Below are positions 58,166 to 64,000 of a DNA stretch of 64,000 nt, one piece after another. The notes beneath the pieces were generated by a model that worked only from the letters and a program-made list of their open reading frames with translations, was not told the DNA's origin and did not search any database. The stretch comes from Mangifera indica. Lineage: Eukaryota; Streptophyta; Magnoliopsida; Sapindales; Anacardiaceae. The stretch is taken from assembly GCF_011075055.1 (NCBI RefSeq), contig NC_058138.1, positions 4,360,001-4,424,000 of the forward strand. Direction: 5' to 3'. The position numbers and the translations under genes were made by a program. Within the stretch, counting starts at the first letter, position 1. Every line of letters starts with the position of its first letter.

Positions 58166-59112
58166 TTAAAAATATCCTAATTATAAAGATGAAGATAACT
58201 TTCTCTTGTTATCATGAAGGAAATATATGAAAATCTTTATTGAAGATTTCAAACAAATTTCCTAACAATCTTAGGGGAAAAATTAGATAACATTATATAT
58301 TTTTTTAATAATATTATTAAAAAATGATTTTACTCTTAATCATAACAAAATTTTTTAACAAAAATTGAATCATGGGTGCGTGTTTAGATTTTTAAAACCC
58401 TGCATATGTGTATTTGTTTTTGTATTAAAACTTGGGTGAAAAATAGTCTTTTGGCCTTAAAAAGATCTCAATTATGAAGATGAAGATAACTTTCCCTTGT
58501 TATCATGACAGAAATATATGAAAATTCTTATTGAAGGTGTCGAACAGATTTCCTAACAATCTTAAGGGAAAAATGAGATAAAATTATATATATATATATA
58601 TATTTAATATTATTAATATTAAAATAATGATTTTATCCTTAACCATAACAAAAAATTTTAACAAAAATTGACTCATAAATGCATTTTTAAGTTTTTAAAC
58701 CCTGCTGAAATGTATTTGTTTTTGTATTAGAACTTAGGTGAAAAATAGTCCTTTGACCTTAAAAATATCCCAATTATAAAGATGGAGATAACTTTCCTTG
58801 TTGTCGTGAATGAAATATATGAAAATCCTTATTGAAGATTTAGAACAAAATTTCTAACAATTTTAAGGAAAAAATAAAATAAAATAATATATTTTTTAAT
58901 ATTGCTATTAAAATGATGATTTTACTCTTAATTATAACAAAAAATTTTAACAAAAATTAACTCATAAGTGCATTTTTTAGTTTTTGAAATCTTGTTGATA
59001 TGTATTTGTTTTTGTATTAGAATTTGGGTAAAAAATAATCTTTTGATTTTAAAAATATCCCAATTATAAAGAGAAAGATAACTTTCCTTTGTTGTTGTGA
59101 AAGAAATATATG
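57960..59112. repeat. Tandem array of about 300-bp units made of MITE right end plus flank
   Basis: Each unit contains AAAATGAGATAAAATTATAT-like sequence, AATTTTTAACAAAAATTGA, TGTATTTGTTTTTGTATTA, a decaying GTCCTTTGGCCTTAAAAATA junction (58153, 58443, 58746, 59034) and the flank AATTATAAAGATGAAGATAA through CAGATTTCCTAACAATCTTA. Spacing is about 290-303 bp. The duplicated unit thus spans the transposon end, its target duplication and about 100 bp of host sequence. Confidence 0.85.
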
Positions 59113-59451
59113 AAAATCTTTATTGTAGATTTCGAACAGATTTTCTACTCAACATAGGTCTTCTCCATGTCTTCTAGCATAGAATGTCATCTGATGGATA
59201 GAGAGTATTCTTTAATCACTAGCCTTATGGTTGATCGCTAGTCCAAATGACTTGGACAATTTTCTCTGTCAAAGTATCTCTCGATAAATATTCTTGGATT
59301 GAAGAACACCCTATGATAATAGTCAATGAAGGGGTAAATACATCAAGGGTCCTTGAGAAAATTTTTTTCCATCCATAGAATTCTAACACTAACACTTTAG
59401 TCCATCTTCTTGTCATCATAAACTTAACAATGTAATTTCATCTTTTATATC

Positions 59452-59484
<33 letters not shown>

Positions 59485-60131
59485 TTGTCTTTTGTCTTCA
59501 TTGTTAGTGAACATCTTTGAAAGTCAAATTAATGAAAAACTCTCGGTTTGACTGCAAGGGGGTGAAAATGAGAAAAAACGAAGACTTTATTTGTATTATC
59601 CATTTAAACTTAGGACTCAATGGCCTAGGGGTGGATCCTAATACCTTTTGTTTCGAGTTTGTTTGTTAAAAAATGATTTAATTTGAATTATAATTTAAAT
59701 TTCTAGTTTAAATTTACGATTTATCAATAAACTAATATTATTTTACCTAATAATAAATAAAATAATATTATTTTGATAATTGTTCAACATAACTAGAATC
59801 AAGTTATAAGATAAATTCAAATCGAATCAAATTATTCACTCAAATTATAAGCCAAATCAATCGAATTCCCTTTTGTTTGAGTTTGACTCAATTTAAAAAA
59901 TGGGCCGACTCTATCAACTCAAGTTTAATCTAAATAAATTTGAATCAAACTGAGTCATTTTTTTAGACTAAACAATTTAGATCAATTCTAACTTGACTCA
60001 TTCCACAATATGTTTATGTATACAAGGGTTAATTTGATAATAAATCACTACAAAGTTTTAAGAGTCACAATTATTGTAAAAAAATTTTAAATTTATCGTA
60101 TTTTATATTTGTAACATGAAGTATTTTTTTT
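59113..60131. other. Gene-free stretch with microsatellite
   Basis: A (TA)n(TG)n run lies at 59452-59483. A GAATTCAAATT-type degenerate repeat fills 59630-60000. The short minus-strand frame at 59225 is not protein-like. Confidence 0.5.
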
Positions 60132-60295
60132 CAATAAAACTAAGTGCACTTGTTATGTAGACAAACTTAGTAAAAATGTTAATGTGTCATGTTATAATTA
60201 AATATTATTTTATTTTTAATTTAAAATCACTTAATTATATAATAACACATCAATATTTGTATCTATATTTATACCTATTATTTATGCATGAAATA
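60132..60295. mobile_element. Short palindromic MITE, family 3 (copy f)
   Basis: Has AATAAAACTAAGTGCACTTG, AAATATTATTTTATTTTTAA and ATTATATAATAACACATCAA, ending near TTATTTATGCATGAAATA. Confidence 0.65.
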
Positions 60296-60867
60296 TTATT
60301 ATTTTTCTATATTTGTAATGAGATTTAAAAAAACGATTAGATTAACCGGTTCAACCATATCAATTGTCCACCTACCAAGGAAAATGATTACAGTTTGGGT
60401 TGGAGAAGACTGAATTGGGTGGTTTGAATGGGTAAATAGGATGAAAACTCCGCTTTGATCAAGTTAGCCCAAAAAATAAAAATTTTAAAAATTTCATTAT
60501 TAAGACTTACCCTATACTTGATTGATCAAACTTGAGTATATATACTATCAAATTAAGTTTATTTTTACGTGAAAATAATTTATATTATATATATATATAT
60601 TTAATGATTAATTATGCTAAATTATTTTAAAGACATTTTAAAAATAATTCAACCAATGTGACCATCGAAAAAAGAATAGCTATTAGCACCCAAAAAAAAA
60701 AATACTTTTATCAAATTCCAAGTACCATCAGGTGCTCAACCTTCAAACTTAGACATCTCAATCTTTTCGACCAACATGTCACTCGTTACAATCATTCGTT
60801 CATATGTTCATATGTACATACATATGTACGATTTAATTTATAGTTAAAATATATAAAAAATTATATA

Positions 60868-61015
60868 TATTCAGTTTTAAGTATTTATTTAAATATCTAA
60901 ATAATATATTATAATATAACTAAATAATTTTAAATTCACAATAAAATAATACTTAATTAAATAATAACACATCATATAAATATCTAATTTAAAATTTAAA
61001 ATTAGGTGTGTGTAC
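60868..61015. mobile_element. Short palindromic MITE, family 3 (copy g)
   Basis: Has TTTTAAGTATTTATTTAAAT, ATAACTAAATAATTTTAAAT and TTAAATAATAACACATCATA in family order, then runs into a GT/CA dinucleotide repeat at 61006-61033. Confidence 0.55.
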
Positions 61016-61031
61016 ACACACACACACACAC

Positions 61032-61206
61032 ACCCTATCTTAACCTCAAGTTGGCTTGGATTGCCTCAACTTATATGCGTTTATATGTATCTATGATTAT
61101 ACGGATATGATTATATATTCCTACTAATCATATCCGTATAATCATAAATACATATAAATGCATATAAATTGAGGCAATCCAAGCCAACTTGAGCTTAGGA
61201 TAGGGT
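61032..61206. repeat. Near-perfect 175-bp hairpin (arms about 80 bp)
   Basis: Left arm ACCCTATCTTAACCTCAAGT, TGGCTTGGATTGCCTCAACT to GATTATACGGATATGATTA pairs with the right arm ending in AAGCCAACTTGAGCTTAGG and ATAGGGT. About 5 mismatches over 80 positions, mostly transitions; the loop is about 10 nt near 61119. There is no coding frame. It could be a small foldback element or a young small-RNA precursor. Confidence 0.9.
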
Positions 61207-61480
61207 AGGGTCAAACTTAGATTGAATTTATGATATTTACCTCAAACTCAAACTTATTTAAGCTACACATAAAATTAACACTAGAGAATTGTTGATCGGA
61301 TAAACAAGATCATTAAAATTTTAAAAAATAAATAATATTATTAACAAAATAAATATATTATTAGATAAACAAGCAAACCAATCTAAAAATTAAACAATCA
61401 AATTAGAACTCTACTTTAAAATTAGCGCATTCAATGCAGCTTGGTAACATTGAAGGTGAAGGAAGCAAAATGTCTAAAAT

Positions 61481-61554
61481 TGGTCCCGGCGGGGCTCGAA
61501 CCCGCGACCTCCGGCTCATAAGACCAGCGCTCTAACCAACTGAGCTACGGGACC
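61481..61554 (-). tRNA. tRNA-Ile (anticodon UAU), intronless
   Basis: The complement folds as a full cloverleaf of 74 nt including the discriminator A: acceptor GGTCCCG/CGGGACC, D-arm GCTC-AGTTGGTTA-GAGC, anticodon arm CTGGT-CTTATGA-GCCGG (two G-U pairs), variable AGGTC, and T-arm GCGGG-TTCGAGC-CCCGC. Loop positions 34-36 read TAT, which decodes AUA. Internal promoter boxes are present: TAGCTCAGTTGG (A) and GGTTCGAGCCC (B). CCA is not encoded. A T-run for Pol III termination follows on the minus strand only weakly (AATTTTAG). It lies alone between MITEs. Confidence 0.95.
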
Positions 61555-61861
61555 AGACGTCCAGTTTTGAACACATATAAATAAAAGAGGTTTTTAACAA
61601 TTCAAGATGCTTTTATTTATATTTCGTGAATATTTTGTTGGTTCTAGATTAGACATGGGTCGGGCCGAATGTAGCAGAGACCGGTCTCCTCAAACGAGCA
61701 CAGCCTTCAAGGGGCACGGTTCACAAATGGTTTTCATTAATAAAAATGAATAATGAATGGATAAATCGACTCTGGAAACTTTGGGGGTGAAAATTTAATT
61801 CATCAAAATTTGGGTGAAAAATAATCATTAACGCTGTAATAATTGTAAGAATTCTATAGCG

Positions 61862-62032
61862 ATGAAACTATATGTATATATTTTTAGTATTCTATTTAGG
61901 TATATATATATATTATATATCATTATATAATTGAATAATTTAGAATTAAAGATAACATAACATCTAAACATATGATGACACATTATTTATGTATTTAAAT
62001 TATGTACAAAAAATACGCATATATAACACTAC
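61862..62032. mobile_element. Short palindromic MITE, family 3 (copy h)
   Basis: Has GAAACTATATGTATATATTT, ATATAATTGAATAATTTAGA, ACATATGATGACACATTATT and AATTATGTACAAAAAATACG, with the inverted end ATATATAACACT. Confidence 0.72.
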
Positions 62033-63320
62033 TAAAAAAATAGTGATGGTTGAAATGAAATGATCAGATTGTTAGCATTTTTTTTTTTGGTAAGTAATTG
62101 TTGGTGTCTTTCAATGTACCGATTTATAGGATCGTTAAATATATTTTTTTCATATGTTTCCTAGAGCTCCCTGATATCACAATTGATTCAAATGTCATCA
62201 CAATCATGATTGTCAATATTCTACAGTCAGAATTCTTCTTAACCAATCTCACAGAAATAATATTAAAAAGATGATTCGTAATTGATAGAGACTAGCTATA
62301 TGAATTGCATATAACAATTAGCCACATCACCTACTTGCATGATAACCTTAATTGGGTAGAAAGTCCTTCCACCTAAAAGGAGTGGAAGGAGTGAGATTTG
62401 ATAGATTCAATTAGAGGTGTAAATCAAACTAAGCCACTTGCGAGCAACTTATGACTTGACTTGATTAATATTAACATAAGACTGAGCTTAAGTCACTTGA
62501 GTTTGGCTCTCGAACTTATTGGTGGTTCCTTATTCAATAAGTGTGCAAGGTCATGACTCGATTAAAGTAAAATATCCATATACCTTTAAAAGTTTCAAAT
62601 TCTTCATTTACCCCTTAAAATCCTACTTTTTAACTTTAAATAAAGGGATAGTTGATAAATATATAAGTTATGAGTTTAAATATAATTTTTTAAAAATTGA
62701 GGGATATAAGTGTAATTTTTTAACTAAGCTCAAATAAGTCAATCATACATTGAGTGCTTAAGGTAGGACTGTCTGATTTGAGCTTGAGCTCGAACTAAAA
62801 ACTTAGTAGCTTGGTGAGCTAGAGTTAAAGCTCAAGCTTGACCTTTATTTTATTGAGTTGCGCTTGAGCCAAACACTATTTGGCTTGACTCAAACACCCT
62901 AGATTAAACCATTTCCATGATTTCTATGATGTGTCATATCTGTTTAATACAATCATAGAGTTTCATTCCACCTTTATCTTATACTTTCATGGGACAACAA
63001 TCACTTCCTAGCAAATCATGATCATGCAATTATCCACTTCCATAAAAAACGAATTAGATTAAATGTTTAAATTCGTTATTATATAAGAGATTAATTCCAT
63101 GTAACCTTACCTCTTATCCTATAAATAAATAATCGTACATAGGTAAATAGACGTAAATTTTGACATACATACCATTAATATGCTAATTTTACTTTAGAAC
63201 TCAATAATATAATAGTAAATATAGGTTATCGACTTTTGAGCAAAGGGGCGAACCGCTTTTAAAATGTTTTATTCTCACTATTGCCCATGCTAAATTGCAC
63301 ATAATAATTTGAGAAGCAAT
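62033..63320. other. Gene-free AT-rich stretch
   Basis: No gene was found. The part 62430-62890 is a degenerate repeat rich in GAGCTTGAGCTCGAA-like words. The 72-codon frame at 62519 has no protein-like character. Confidence 0.45.
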
Positions 63321-63482
63321 ATGATGTGTACCCACTTTGTATATATAAATAAATATACACATATATATATCATTACGTGATTAGATATTATTTTATCTTT
63401 GATTCATAATTATTTAATTATATGATAACATATATAAAATATTATATATTTATTATGTACTCAAAATAGATAATACATCTCT
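63321..63482. mobile_element. Short palindromic MITE, family 3 (copy i)
   Basis: Has ATGATGTGTACCCACTTTGT, ATTACGTGATTAGATATTAT, TTAATTATATGATAACATAT and ATTATGTACTCAAAATAGAT in family order. Confidence 0.65.
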
Positions 63483-63683
63483 CATTGGTACAAGTTTTTT
63501 GCATCAATGGTCGATAACACATGTTATTAACCCAAATAGACAACAATACAAATAATAAACCCAACCAAGAAAAATCAAATGTATTATAAAATAGGAATGC
63601 TCATTTAATTATATGAAAGAACCTTGCACATGCATGGGCCATATTTTCCTTGGTCTCTTCACTATTATCTTTTTCTTTAATCA

Positions 63684-63822
63684 TTTTCTCAATAATTTTT
63701 TAAAGTTAGAATTTAAATCATGTAGCCCTTTGGATTCAAGTCCATGTGAAGTTGTAACATCGTTGGCAAAGCTTGCAAGGGTGTCGGCAGAGCATTCAAA
63801 AGAGAATGCTTTAGCTTATTTT
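63684..63822 (-). other. Possible exon fragment, unrecognised
   Basis: The minus strand reads AKAFSFECSADTLASFANDV then TTSHGLESKGLHDLNSNFKK and closes at TGA. Composition is protein-like and GC is higher than the surroundings. An AG lies before the first codon, but no linked exon is seen. A + strand frame over the same bases (63613-63825) is an alternative; I favour neither strongly. Confidence 0.25.
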
Positions 63823-63825
63823 TAA

Positions 63826-64000
63826 GATCTAATCAAATATTGAATTAATAAAAGAGTCCGACTAGATCAATTGTTGGTCAAATTAAATTACTATATAAAT
63901 TAATATAAAATTATATATATATACACACACGGGGTCAAACCGTAGAGGAATTTAATTTTAGATAGAATCACTTGAGTTTAAATTAATGATTAAACTCATT
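63826..64000. other. AT-rich window end
   Basis: A TATA/CACA dinucleotide stretch lies at 63907-63928; no gene is visible. Confidence 0.4.

Noticed and set aside
61481..61554. Methionine tRNA (CAU) reading of the anticodon
   Set aside because: The seven-base loop is CTTATGA, placing TAT, not CAT, at positions 34-36.

Overview
The window is nuclear DNA of a flowering plant, most likely a eudicot. It is strongly AT-rich, genes are split by GT-AG introns, and it carries a eukaryotic tRNA with internal promoter boxes, plant Mutator (MULE), hAT and PIF/Harbinger-type elements, and plant housekeeping genes. I cannot name the species.

Layout. (1) 1-2.7 kb, minus strand: the 5' end of a GSK3/shaggy-like kinase gene (non-coding exon plus two coding exons, with no kinase domain in the window), followed in the same orientation by the start of an RPAP2/RTR1-type RNA polymerase II CTD phosphatase homologue that runs off the left edge. 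(2) 2.75-21.05 kb: a transposon nest. It holds a decayed MULE with a transposase on + and a DUF1985/Ulp1-protease gene on -, a tandemly duplicated hAT 3' end, MULE terminal-like sequences, a 118-bp minisatellite, and a 5.5-kb near-palindrome of two more copies of the DUF1985/Ulp1 gene head to head. (3) 21.05-24.1 kb, minus strand: a second RPAP2 copy that is a clear pseudogene, cut off at the palindrome edge. (4) 24.1-27.9 kb: old MITE copies and an orphan exon. (5) 27.9-33.3 kb, minus strand: an intact SPT16 gene (FACT histone chaperone) with a probable 2-kb 5'UTR intron and a partly duplicated promoter. (6) 33.3-49.8 kb: gene-poor AT-rich DNA with three MITE families. (7) 49.96-54.2 kb, plus strand: an intact 12-exon ACLA gene (ATP-citrate lyase subunit A, 423 aa). 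(8) 54.5-64 kb: foldback MULE-type MITEs and a tandem array derived from one, many short palindromic MITEs, a long near-perfect hairpin and a tRNA-Ile(UAU) gene.

The functional genes (SPT16 in chromatin transcription, ACLA in cytosolic acetyl-CoA supply, tRNA-Ile in translation) are unrelated housekeeping functions and do not form a pathway. The most unusual structure is the head-to-head Ulp1/DUF1985 inverted repeat beside a related MULE, which resembles a natural hairpin locus able to make transposon-silencing small RNA. Other points are a possible kinase-RPAP2 exon fusion, an 87-nt stop-free in-frame intron in ACLA, and a tandem array that grew from a MITE end plus its target duplication. 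All alignments were made by eye.
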